Source of the DNA: Pyrinomonadaceae bacterium
GTDB taxonomy: Bacteria > Acidobacteriota > Blastocatellia > Pyrinomonadales > Pyrinomonadaceae
Assembly: GCA_013817595.1 (NCBI GenBank)
Contig: JACDCK010000002.1
Span: forward strand, 1 to 33,745
Length of the DNA: 33,745 nucleotides
Direction: 5' to 3'
Within the stretch, counting starts at the first letter, position 1. Each line of letters starts with the position of its first letter. Shown here piece after piece: positions 24,094 through 33,745 of this stretch. Made by a program: the position numbers and the translations under genes. The notes under the pieces are model-generated. The model did no database searches. It was not told the DNA's origin and saw nothing but the letters and a program-made list of their open reading frames with translations.

Positions 24094-26496
24094 CTAGAAT
24101 TCAAACTTAAAACCGGCTTGTATTCCTCGCGGCGGTCCCGGGAGCAGGCCACGGGCCCGGTCTGCGACATATAGACGGTCGAAAAGATTCTTGGCTGTGA
24201 TAAACAGCGTCGTATGAAACCTCTCGAGCCTGTAGTTAACAGTGGCGTTCCAGATTGTGTGGCTGGGAATAAGTCCCGTTTGCCCGTTAGCTGAAATGGG
24301 ATCAATACGGTTCAGGTCTTCGCTAAACTGCGAGTCTACGTAGACCGCTTCCAGGAAAGTATCAATGCCGCTTGAGTGGGCATACCCGACGCTCGCATTA
24401 AGCAGGTGTTCCGGAGCATATGGAAGACGGTTGCCAGTTACGCTGGTACTGGTGAAGCCGGGCACATTGCTGAAACGAATACCGCGAAAGTCCGCTATCG
24501 GCAGGAAAGTGTAGGCAGACCGCAGATACAGATTGTATCGTCGTCTTAGAACGGTCGCGGTATCAAAGGCCACGGAGATTTCAACTCCCTGGTGCAGTGT
24601 CTTACCTCCATTGGTAAACGTGGAACCGACACCCCCAGCGAGACTTGCCGGAACAATCTGATTCGCGTAATCCATGCGAAAGAACGTGCTCTCCACGCTC
24701 ACGGCGGGATGTGGCCTAGCACGCACGCCGCCCTCGTAGTTCCAGCTCAGCTCAGGCTCGAGATCGATACTGCCGCCCGGTGAGTTGCTAATCACGTCTT
24801 CAGTGCGAGGCGGGGCAAAGCCGCGATGTGCTCCTGCAAACAAAGTTAGTTTATCGCCAGTGCTATACGAAACTCCCAGCCCGGGCACGAGTTGCGTCAG
24901 TTCGGTTTTGCCGTTTACGGCCAGAAGTCGGTTCGTGCGTTGATACCTCACGTGCTCGATGCGGAGGCCCGGCGTGATCGCCACGTTTCCGAAAGTAAGC
25001 CGGTGCTGTACAAACGCCGAGTAGGCCTGATTGCGGCGCTCATTGTTTTCAACTACAACCCCGTCCCTTGAATTCGGGCGGTCGCCGTTTTTTTGCACCC
25101 GCTCTTGATCTTCAACATGCACCCGGAAGCCAAGATCTGTTTCACTCCTCACACCAAAAATGGGTTTTGTGATTCGGAGGCGCGGCTCCAGGCCGGCGAA
25201 CAAGTAGCGCCGCAGACGCCCCTGATTGCCGCAGGTGCTGTTGAGATTGTTCATGCCACCGCACGGCGGGTCGGCGGCGTCATTCGGACGTTCGTTAGAG
25301 TTCGAAGACTGGCGCCACCAGTGACGGCGAAAATAGGATCCGTAGAGGTTGGTTGTCAGGACAGCGTCAGGATTAAACACGTAGGCATGGGTAAGGGAAG
25401 CGCCTAAGCGATGGCCATAAAAGAAATCGTTCCGAAAGGGATTCTGGCGCGGGTTGGCGCGGAACTCTTCCTCACGTAAGCCCGAATAGCTGACGTTTGA
25501 CTGTTCTCGGTAGTAATTGAACTTGAAGGTTAGGGCCTGTTTAGGAGTAAGAGGCGTGACAGACTTGAAATTAAAATCATTAAGACCTGAGCGAGTATTT
25601 TCGCGCGATCCCTTTCCTTGCTTACGCGTGAACCCGAAAAGCAGTCCCGTATTGCCCAGAGTATCGCCGTAGCTCAAGTGGCCGTTGAAGTAGTGGTGGT
25701 TGCCGCTCGTGATACTGATCGAGCCCTCGCGCTTCTGGGGTGGTGTGGGCGTCAGATAGTTAATCACCCCGCCAACGGTTTGCGGACCGTACAGTATCTG
25801 GCCCGAACCTTTAAGCACCTCAATACTTTCAAAGCGGTCTATGGGCGGATGATAGTAAGAGGCATTGTCGCCGTAGGGGGCATATGTAAGGGGTATGCCG
25901 TCTTCGAGCAGTAAGAGTTTGGTGGACCGCGTGGGATTCATACCACGTATCCCAATGTTCGGACGCAAGCCAAGACCCTCTTCATCTCGTACGTTAACGC
26001 CTGCAACTTTGCGTAAAACCTCGGTGGAAGTGAGGGCTCGGCTCCGCTCCAGTACCTGTGCATCAACGATGCCGAATGACCCTGGAATCCTTTCCATCGA
26101 TTCAGGTGTCGGTAGCAGATGGCTGCTGGTGATCACTACGGATTCTGCTATTGGAGCCGGTTGAAGAAGAACCTCGATCGCCGTATTCCAGGCGCCCGTA
26201 ACTGTGATCACTCTGTGAGAAGTACTAAACCCTGCTTGCTTGGTCACGAGGCCATACTCAGCGGCTAGAAGACCCTCAAAACGGAACCGGCCAGCCTCGT
26301 CAGTGATAACAGTAAGTTCAGTGGGGGAATGGTTTGACCGCAAAGTGACCGTCGCACCGCTGATGGCCGCTGAATTCTGATCCAGCACACGTCCCGAAAT
26401 TGAGGTGGTGTTGGACTGCCCTGAGGCGCAAATGGGAAGCATGAGCCACAGTGCTAGGGCGCGAAGCCCGAGGGGATAAAAGTCTTTATTAAGCAT
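24094..26496 (-). CDS. FecA-like TonB-dependent outer-membrane receptor
   Basis: 800 residues from ATG 26496, chosen because GGGGAGG precedes it and the product then starts with a signal peptide ('PLGLRALALWLMLPICASGQ'). The open frame runs 101 codons further upstream, but through simple repeats and a Fur-box-like site. A carboxypeptidase-regulatory-type beta domain (about 28-110: 'SISGRVLDQNSAAISGATVT') precedes the plug. The plug has the FecA-like 'LRPNIGIRGMNPTRSTKLLL', 'LEDGIPLTYAPYGDNASYYH' and 'IEVLKGSGQILYGPQTVGGV'. The rest is a 22-strand-type beta barrel ending in phenylalanine (FKFEF). It probably imports a ferric chelate such as ferric citrate, using TonB-ExbB-ExbD, which are not in this window. 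No FecR/FecI pair is adjacent. Confidence 0.93.
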   Translation of the reverse strand: MLNKDFYPLGLRALALWLMLPICASGQSNTTSISGRVLDQNSAAISGATVTLRSNHSPTELTVITDEAGRFRFEGLLAAEYGLVTKQAGFSTSHRVITVTGAWNTAIEVLLQPAPIAESVVITSSHLLPTPESMERIPGSFGIVDAQVLERSRALTSTEVLRKVAGVNVRDEEGLGLRPNIGIRGMNPTRSTKLLLLEDGIPLTYAPYGDNASYYHPPIDRFESIEVLKGSGQILYGPQTVGGVINYLTPTPPQKREGSISITSGNHHYFNGHLSYGDTLGNTGLLFGFTRKQGKGSRENTRSGLNDFNFKSVTPLTPKQALTFKFNYYREQSNVSYSGLREEEFRANPRQNPFRNDFFYGHRLGASLTHAYVFNPDAVLTTNLYGSYFRRHWWRQSSNSNERPNDAADPPCGGMNNLNSTCGNQGRLRRYLFAGLEPRLRITKPIFGVRSETDLGFRVHVEDQERVQKNGDRPNSRDGVVVENNERRNQAYSAFVQHRLTFGNVAITPGLRIEHVRYQRTNRLLAVNGKTELTQLVPGLGVSYSTGDKLTLFAGAHRGFAPPRTEDVISNSPGGSIDLEPELSWNYEGGVRARPHPAVSVESTFFRMDYANQIVPASLAGGVGSTFTNGGKTLHQGVEISVAFDTATVLRRRYNLYLRSAYTFLPIADFRGIRFSNVPGFTSTSVTGNRLPYAPEHLLNASVGYAHSSGIDTFLEAVYVDSQFSEDLNRIDPISANGQTGLIPSHTIWNATVNYRLERFHTTLFITAKNLFDRLYVADRARGLLPGPPRGIQAGFKFEF

Positions 26497-26519
26497 GATT
26501 CCGACCTCCCCAGTCTCTA

Positions 26520-26538
26520 ATTGAAAATGACTTTCAAT
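26520..26538 (-). promoter_or_regulatory. Fur-box-like palindrome upstream of the TonB receptor
   Basis: ATTGAAAATGACTTTCAAT is a palindrome with 7-base arms (ATTGAAA/TTTCAAT). It fits the 7-1-7 Fur pattern: TGAAAAT-G-ACTTTCA against TGATAAT-N-ATTATCA, by eye 11 of 14 positions. It begins 24 bases before the receptor start, where a Fur-iron repressor would block transcription or translation start. Confidence 0.65.
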
Positions 26539-26579
26539 TTCGGCGCGTAGATTATGATTTGGAGAAGGTGTTGTCAAGG

Positions 26580-26614
26580 GCTGGTTCCGGGTGCTGGTTC
26601 CGGGTGCTGGTTCC
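26580..26614. repeat. 13-base tandem repeat (GCTGGTTCCGGGT)
   Basis: Two exact units (26580-26592, 26593-26605) and nine bases of a third. It lies 41 bases beyond the Fur-like site. The period is not a multiple of three, which argues against the frame running through it being coding. Confidence 0.85.
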
Positions 26615-26763
26615 TCGGTGGGTCGTCGCGAAAGTATGGATGCAATCGTGGGAGATCTGCTGGCGACTTCTGGAATGTCGCGAATGAGGTTGTGAAATCG
26701 TTGCGCCAGTACGTCCGACTGAAACGAAGACCACAATTTCCCATTTAGAAGGCGCGAGAGTGT

Positions 26764-27075
26764 ATCTACGATCAGCCGTTCTATCAACTGGTAACTCACT
26801 TCACTCCAGCATTTCAGCCGTCCTCAGTTGCGCGCACAGATTTGTACGACGCATCGTCGAGGCGGTCGCATCTCTGAAGGCAATTGTGGCTGAACTGGGT
26901 TGGCTCAGGCGCGATGCTTTGTGAAGTCTTAAGAGTGAGACCAAGCTGGACCGGTTACGGTCTCGACATCAGCGATGCGGCGATCAACTATGCGCGGCGA
27001 TTGGCCGCACACAAAGGTGTTGCAGCACGCGGACGCACATATTTGCGGTGGCCAAAGCCAGGCGGGAAAGCGTAG
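26764..27075 (+). pseudogene. Decayed class I SAM-dependent methyltransferase gene
   Basis: From 26884 the frame reads 'VGSGAMLCEVLRVRPSWTGY', 'GLDISDAAINYARRLAAHKG', and stops at 27075. This is the SAM-binding motif I (here VGSGAM where VGCGxG is usual) followed by the acidic motif (GLDIS). The protein breaks off soon after ('RGRTYLRWPKPGGKA'), so the second half is lost. Upstream, a different frame from 26764 gives 'IYDQPFYQLVTHFTPAFQP', and another gives 'RRIVEAVASLKAIVAELGW', consistent with the gene's N-terminal part broken by frameshifts. A real short gene is less likely, since there is no Shine-Dalgarno. Confidence 0.55.
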
Positions 27076-27091
27076 CTGATATAAAATTCGT

Positions 27092-28060
27092 CTATTCCTG
27101 CTCTCTTCCGCAGATCAGTTCGGCGGCGAGAAGCGGAATACTTAGTTCATGATGGCCCGTAATTGAATAGCCTCGCCCGGCGCCGCCGGCGGTAGGTCGG
27201 CGCACCACGTTGGTCAGGGGACGATAGGATTGGATGAAATCGAAGTTGGCGGTCGTGATGTCAGCCAGTCCGTGACCCAGATTGCGAACCAGAGTAACAG
27301 CTTTCAAGAAAAGCTCCGGCAAGACGACCGCTGAGCCCACATTTAGATAGACTCCGCCACCGTTCATGCGGCGCACGAGTTCCCCGAGCAAACGGAAATC
27401 GGTATGCGAGGTTGCCCCAAGAGCTGCTCCGTCGGCGCTCGGATGAAAATGAGCAATGTCGCCACCAATCGTAATGTGCGCAGTGAAGGGTATGCGGCTC
27501 TTGTAAGCCGCGCAGAGCAGGGAGTAGTTGCAATGCCTGGACTCTAGGGCTATCAGTGCGCGTCCGAGTGCTTCACCAAGACCAACACCATCTCGCATGC
27601 CTTCACGTGCCGCACTGTTCAGCAATTGTCCGGTCTCTTCAGCGGCGCCAAACGCGCCTTCGCCTAGCGTCGCGTCCACATCTTCCGAGGTCGATCCGAC
27701 CATTGCTATCTCCGCGTCGTGGACCAGCACCGAACCGTTGGCCGCAATGGCGGTTACGAAACCACGCCTCATGAGGTCTATGATCACGGGCGCCAACCCG
27801 ACCTTAATCACGTGGCCCCCAAGACCCCAGATGATCGGTTTGCCGAGTTGCTTCGCTCTGCGCATCTGCGCGGCAACGGTATGCAAGCTCTGAACGCCGA
27901 GAATATTGGGAAGACTGGCGAGGAAATCCTCGATTGAAGAGGTCTCTTCGATCGGACGAGCGAAGTCGTTCAGAGAGACTTTGCTCGGACGTGAAGAAAG
28001 CGGGTAGGTGCTCACACTTTCCAGGTTAAGCGGTAGCAGATCATTGCCGTAGATCGACAT
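27092..28060 (-). CDS. Conserved protein, possibly deoxyhypusine-synthase-like
   Basis: 322 residues, ATG 28060 with an AGGA about ten bases upstream. There is no signal or membrane helix. The core reads 'GKPIIWGLGGHVIKVGLAPV', 'IIDLMRRGFVTAIAANGSVL', 'VHDAEIAMVGSTSEDVDATL' and 'GEGAFGAAEETG'. Later come 'IPFTAHITIGGDIAHFHPSA' and 'GGGVYLNVGSAVVLPELFLK'. The glycine-rich turns and 'L(V/I)HDxE' phrase resemble deoxyhypusine-synthase-like (NAD-binding, DHS-fold) proteins found in some bacteria. I am not certain, and bacteria lack the usual eIF5A substrate. The gene follows uvrA by 60 bases on the same strand, so the two may share a transcript. Confidence 0.65.
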   Translation of the reverse strand: MSIYGNDLLPLNLESVSTYPLSSRPSKVSLNDFARPIEETSSIEDFLASLPNILGVQSLHTVAAQMRRAKQLGKPIIWGLGGHVIKVGLAPVIIDLMRRGFVTAIAANGSVLVHDAEIAMVGSTSEDVDATLGEGAFGAAEETGQLLNSAAREGMRDGVGLGEALGRALIALESRHCNYSLLCAAYKSRIPFTAHITIGGDIAHFHPSADGAALGATSHTDFRLLGELVRRMNGGGVYLNVGSAVVLPELFLKAVTLVRNLGHGLADITTANFDFIQSYRPLTNVVRRPTAGGAGRGYSITGHHELSIPLLAAELICGREQE

Positions 28061-28120
28061 AGCTTAATATTCCTGTGGAGATCGAAGAGTAGCTTACGCG
28101 GGGCAGTATATCACGCGCTA

Positions 28121-30982
<2,862 letters not shown>

Positions 30983-31038
30983 AGGACTAACCGAACACGC
31001 CACTACAGATATTAATATCACATGGCGAAGAAACCATG

Positions 31039-31068
31039 ATTCTAGCCGAGCACAAACTAATTGAGCAA
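31039..31068 (-). promoter_or_regulatory. Possible uvrA promoter
   Basis: On the minus strand TTGCTC (31063-31068), 18 bases, then TAGAAT (31039-31044). The -10 is good and the -35 fair. It would start transcripts about 50 bases before the uvrA ATG. Confidence 0.4.
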
Positions 31069-31084
31069 GTTGCGGTTGGCTCTC

Positions 31085-31114
31085 TTGACACTGTTTCCGA
31101 GCGAGTCATACACT
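31085..31114 (+). promoter_or_regulatory. Predicted pgsA promoter
   Basis: TTGACA (31085-31090, exact consensus), 18 bases, then TACACT (31109-31114). It lies about 55 bases before the pgsA start and 16 bases from the possible divergent uvrA promoter. Confidence 0.55.
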
Positions 31115-31169
31115 CCGAGCAATCGCACGCACTATCTGATTCTGATTGCTTCCTTTGGGCGGTATAAGT

Positions 31170-31898
31170 TTGAATCTTCCAAACGCCTTAACACTGCTGC
31201 GTATTTTCATCGTCCCGCTTCTGGTTGTGGTTCTCCTGACACCGTTTTCTGAAAACTGGTTCGGGGTTCCGCGGCATATATTAGGCGTCGCGCTTTTCTT
31301 GGGTGCCGCTTTTACTGACTTTTTGGATGGACACTTCGCGCGCAGCCGCGATCAGGTAACGCGTCTGGGCCAATTGCTCGATCCGATTGCCGACAAGCTG
31401 CTCATTTCCGCCGCCCTAATCTCTCTCGTTGAGAACCAGCTCGCTCCAGCGTGGGCGGTGGTGATCATCATCGGACGTGAGTTTGCAGTTACCGGTCTGC
31501 GCTCAATCGCCGCAGCGGATGGCGTAATCATAGCGGCGTCAAAGATGGGTAAATTCAAAATGCTGGCGCAGGTCGTGACCGTTGCGCTGCTAATTGCCTC
31601 CAGCGTTTCGGGAAAACCGCCTGTGGCAAACTTTGGCAGGCCATTTCCGGCAATCGAGTTCTGGTCGGTGCCGGAATTGCGGGCGGCTTTACAGCATCTT
31701 TTCGGCGAAGGCACGACTACAGGAAACGACTGGCAGGTGTTGGTTTACACGACCGGGCGGGCGCTGTTGTGGCTGGTGGTAATCTCAGCGTGCCTGTCGA
31801 TGTACGGATATTTTCGTTCGTTCTACGTCTCGGTTCTTGCATCTCGAGCTGAGAGACGCAAAGCGGAGGGCGCGAGGATTGCCACGGTGCCGGACTAG
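31170..31898 (+). CDS. pgsA: CDP-diacylglycerol-glycerol-3-phosphate 3-phosphatidyltransferase
   Basis: 242 residues from TTG 31170, giving the typical start 'LNLPNALTLLRIFIVPLLVV'. TTG 31146 would add eight residues. It makes phosphatidylglycerolphosphate, the first committed step to phosphatidylglycerol and cardiolipin, in the inner membrane. The CDP-alcohol phosphotransferase motif D-x2-DG-x2-AR-x8-G-x3-D-x3-D is exact in 'DFLDGHFARSRDQVTRLG', then QLLDPIADK. There are about five membrane segments. A region around 155-185 ('KPPVANFGRPFPAIEFWSVP', then 'LFGEGTTTGNDWQ') forms an extra loop between the last helices, longer than in E. coli PgsA. The gene is divergent from uvrA. Confidence 0.92.
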   Translation: MNLPNALTLLRIFIVPLLVVVLLTPFSENWFGVPRHILGVALFLGAAFTDFLDGHFARSRDQVTRLGQLLDPIADKLLISAALISLVENQLAPAWAVVIIIGREFAVTGLRSIAAADGVIIAASKMGKFKMLAQVVTVALLIASSVSGKPPVANFGRPFPAIEFWSVPELRAALQHLFGEGTTTGNDWQVLVYTTGRALLWLVVISACLSMYGYFRSFYVSVLASRAERRKAEGARIATVPD

Positions 31899-32055
31899 CG
31901 GATGAAGGTCAGCTCGATTTGACCACTAGCAACGTTGTCGGTGATTGGGCGAGAATTCGACTGTAATGAAGCTAATGCCTCACTTGGAAACCGGTATCGT
32001 GTCTGCTCAACCTGAAGCCCACGGGACACCAGTTATGTCTAACTCCGCCTGCGAC

Positions 32056-32084
32056 TTGCGTTTTCGTTTTCCTGTTGGTAATAT
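32056..32084 (+). promoter_or_regulatory. Predicted promoter of the tRNA-tuf cluster
   Basis: TTGCGT (32056-32061), 17 bases, then TAATAT (32079-32084), about 40 bases upstream of the first tRNA, as expected for a stable-RNA leader. A second possible pair (TTGTCG 32092, TATAGC 32116) would start inside the tRNA and is less likely. The remaining 31899-32050 shows nothing I can name. Confidence 0.5.
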
Positions 32085-32123
32085 CCGCCTTTTGTCGGAA
32101 TGCGCTATTGCAATCTATAGCGG

Positions 32124-32199
32124 GCCGGCGTAGCTCAGTTGGTAGAGCATCTGATTTGTAATCAGAGGGTCGGGGGTTCAAGTCCCTTCGCCGGCTCCA
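32124..32199 (+). tRNA. tRNA-Thr (anticodon TGT)
   Basis: 76 bases including the encoded CCA. The acceptor is GCCGGCG/CGCCGGC, the anticodon stem TCTGA/TCAGA around TTTGTAA, and the T-loop TTCAAGT. First of four tRNAs before tuf, corresponding to thrU of E. coli. Confidence 0.96.
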
Positions 32200-32219
32200 T
32201 TAGGCACTTGAAAGGGTAT

Positions 32220-32307
32220 GCAGGGGTGGTCGAGTGGTTAATGGCACCGGGCTGTAAACCCGGCGGGCTAACGCCCTACGCAGGTTCGAATCCTGCCCCC
32301 TGCACCA
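32220..32307 (+). tRNA. tRNA-Tyr (anticodon GTA)
   Basis: 88 bases with encoded CCA. The acceptor is GCAGGGG/CCCCTGC, the anticodon loop lies in CGGGCTGTAAACCCG, and a long variable arm (CGGGCTAACGCCCT) marks the class II tRNA-Tyr. Equivalent to tyrU. Confidence 0.96.
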
Positions 32308-32316
32308 AGAGAATTT

Positions 32317-32402
32317 CGAATTTCGGATTGCGAAATTGGGATTGAAGACAGTGCGCTGTGGAGACTTAATTCCGCAATCCGAAATTCGCAATCCGAAATT
32401 CG
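32317..32402. repeat. Inverted and direct repeats between tRNA-Tyr and tRNA-Gly
   Basis: CGAATTTCGGATTGCGAA (32317-32334) is matched exactly in reverse by TTCGCAATCCGAAATTCG (32385-32402). The right side also carries CGCAATCCGAAATT twice in tandem (about 32373-32400). It sits inside the tRNA precursor and would fold into a long stem, and so could guide processing. AATTCGGATTGC-type repeats are common intergenic elements in diverse bacteria. Confidence 0.6.
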
Positions 32403-32406
32403 TTGA

Positions 32407-32482
32407 GCGGGCGTAGCTCAGTTGGTAGAGCATCAGCCTTCCAAGCTGAGGGTCGCGAGTTCGAATCTCGTCGCCCGCTCCA
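32407..32482 (+). tRNA. tRNA-Gly (anticodon TCC)
   Basis: 76 bases with encoded CCA. The acceptor is GCGGGCG/CGCCCGC, the anticodon stem TCAGC/GCTGA around CTTCCAA, and the T-arm GCGAGTTCGAATCTCGT. Equivalent to glyT. Confidence 0.96.
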
Positions 32483-32508
32483 GTTCTTTGTATTTAGTTA
32501 GGACCCGC

Positions 32509-32583
32509 GCCCGCGTAGCTCAGGGGTAGAGCGCCTCCTTGGTAAGGAGGAGGTCATGAGTTCAAATCTCATCGCGGGCTCCA
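32509..32583 (+). tRNA. tRNA-Thr (anticodon GGT)
   Basis: 75 bases with encoded CCA. The acceptor is GCCCGCG/CGCGGGC, the anticodon stem CCTCC/GGAGG around TTGGTAA, and the T-arm ATGAGTTCAAATCTCAT. Equivalent to thrT. It ends 59 bases before tuf; a GCGTTAACGC palindrome (32607-32616) lies in that gap. Confidence 0.96.
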
Positions 32584-32642
32584 GAAAATTTGCAGATCGC
32601 GTCAAAGCGTTAACGCATCTTTGCTTAAGAGGCCACTGAAAA

Positions 32643-33745
<1,103 letters not shown>

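Noticed and set aside
26497-26799. Extension of the TonB receptor by 101 N-terminal residues
   Set aside because: The extension runs through a 13-base tandem repeat and a Fur-like palindrome, while a good Shine-Dalgarno and signal peptide mark ATG 26496.
32092-32121. Second promoter (TTGTCG-18-TATAGC) before tRNA-Thr(TGT)
   Set aside because: Its start would fall inside the mature tRNA.

Overview
The window looks like chromosomal DNA of an Acidobacteriota bacterium, possibly class Blastocatellia. This is inferred from protein family flavour, not from a marker search: a VWFA-related protein of the acidobacterial type, several secreted families I associate with acidobacteria (LolA/DUF4412-like, DUF4198, a small 158-residue secreted family), a carboxypeptidase-regulatory/TonB receptor, and moderately GC-rich DNA with many intergenic palindromic repeats. 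Most genes are housekeeping or cell-envelope genes. I see no CRISPR array, transposase, phage gene or recognisable defence system.

Layout. 1-3728: the end of a LolA/DUF4412-like gene, a secreted protein with an apparent BamE-like insert, and on the minus strand a membrane-anchored SurA/PpiD-type chaperone whose parvulin domain seems to lack both core histidines. 3975-7976: a TerC-family membrane protein, a short gene relic, and leuS. 7997-8517: a clearly broken formylglycine-generating-enzyme-like gene. 8667-11813: a plus-strand cluster of a secreted TPR protein, a zinc-ribbon membrane protein and a TlpA-like thioredoxin lipoprotein. The last is preceded by a 14-codon ORF with an ideal Shine-Dalgarno that stops one base before its ATG. 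11820-14818: a small charged protein (minus), a DUF4198 protein, a SYLF-domain protein, and lexA with a very good sigma-70 promoter. 14899-15990: a standalone LigD-type ATP-dependent DNA ligase (minus).

15991-17448 is mostly non-coding around one small secreted protein. It holds direct repeats, paired CACGTG sites, a strong intrinsic terminator and AT-rich inverted repeats, and ends at a lone tRNA-Thr(CGT). 17624-19581 carries two overlapping genes (a basic small protein and a two-part LolA-like protein). A palindromic repeat element follows, then trmFO overlapping a von Willebrand A protein, a long inverted repeat, a XerC/D recombinase and a DksA/TraR zinc-finger protein. 24094-26538 is a FecA-like TonB receptor with a Fur-box-like palindrome just upstream. 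Next come a decayed methyltransferase, a protein perhaps related to deoxyhypusine synthase, uvrA, and divergently pgsA.

The window ends with tRNA-Thr(TGT), tRNA-Tyr(GTA), tRNA-Gly(TCC), tRNA-Thr(GGT) and tuf. This is the same order as the thrU-tyrU-glyT-thrT-tufB operon of E. coli. The tuf gene is strikingly biased to G-ending codons (ACG, CGG, GGG), unlike its neighbours. DNA maintenance genes (lexA, ligase, xer, uvrA) and translation genes (leuS, trmFO, tRNAs, tuf) are scattered, not grouped into one system. The most useful leads are the leader ORF, the tuf codon bias, the histidine-less parvulin, the BamE-like insertion, the Fur-box receptor and the repeat elements.
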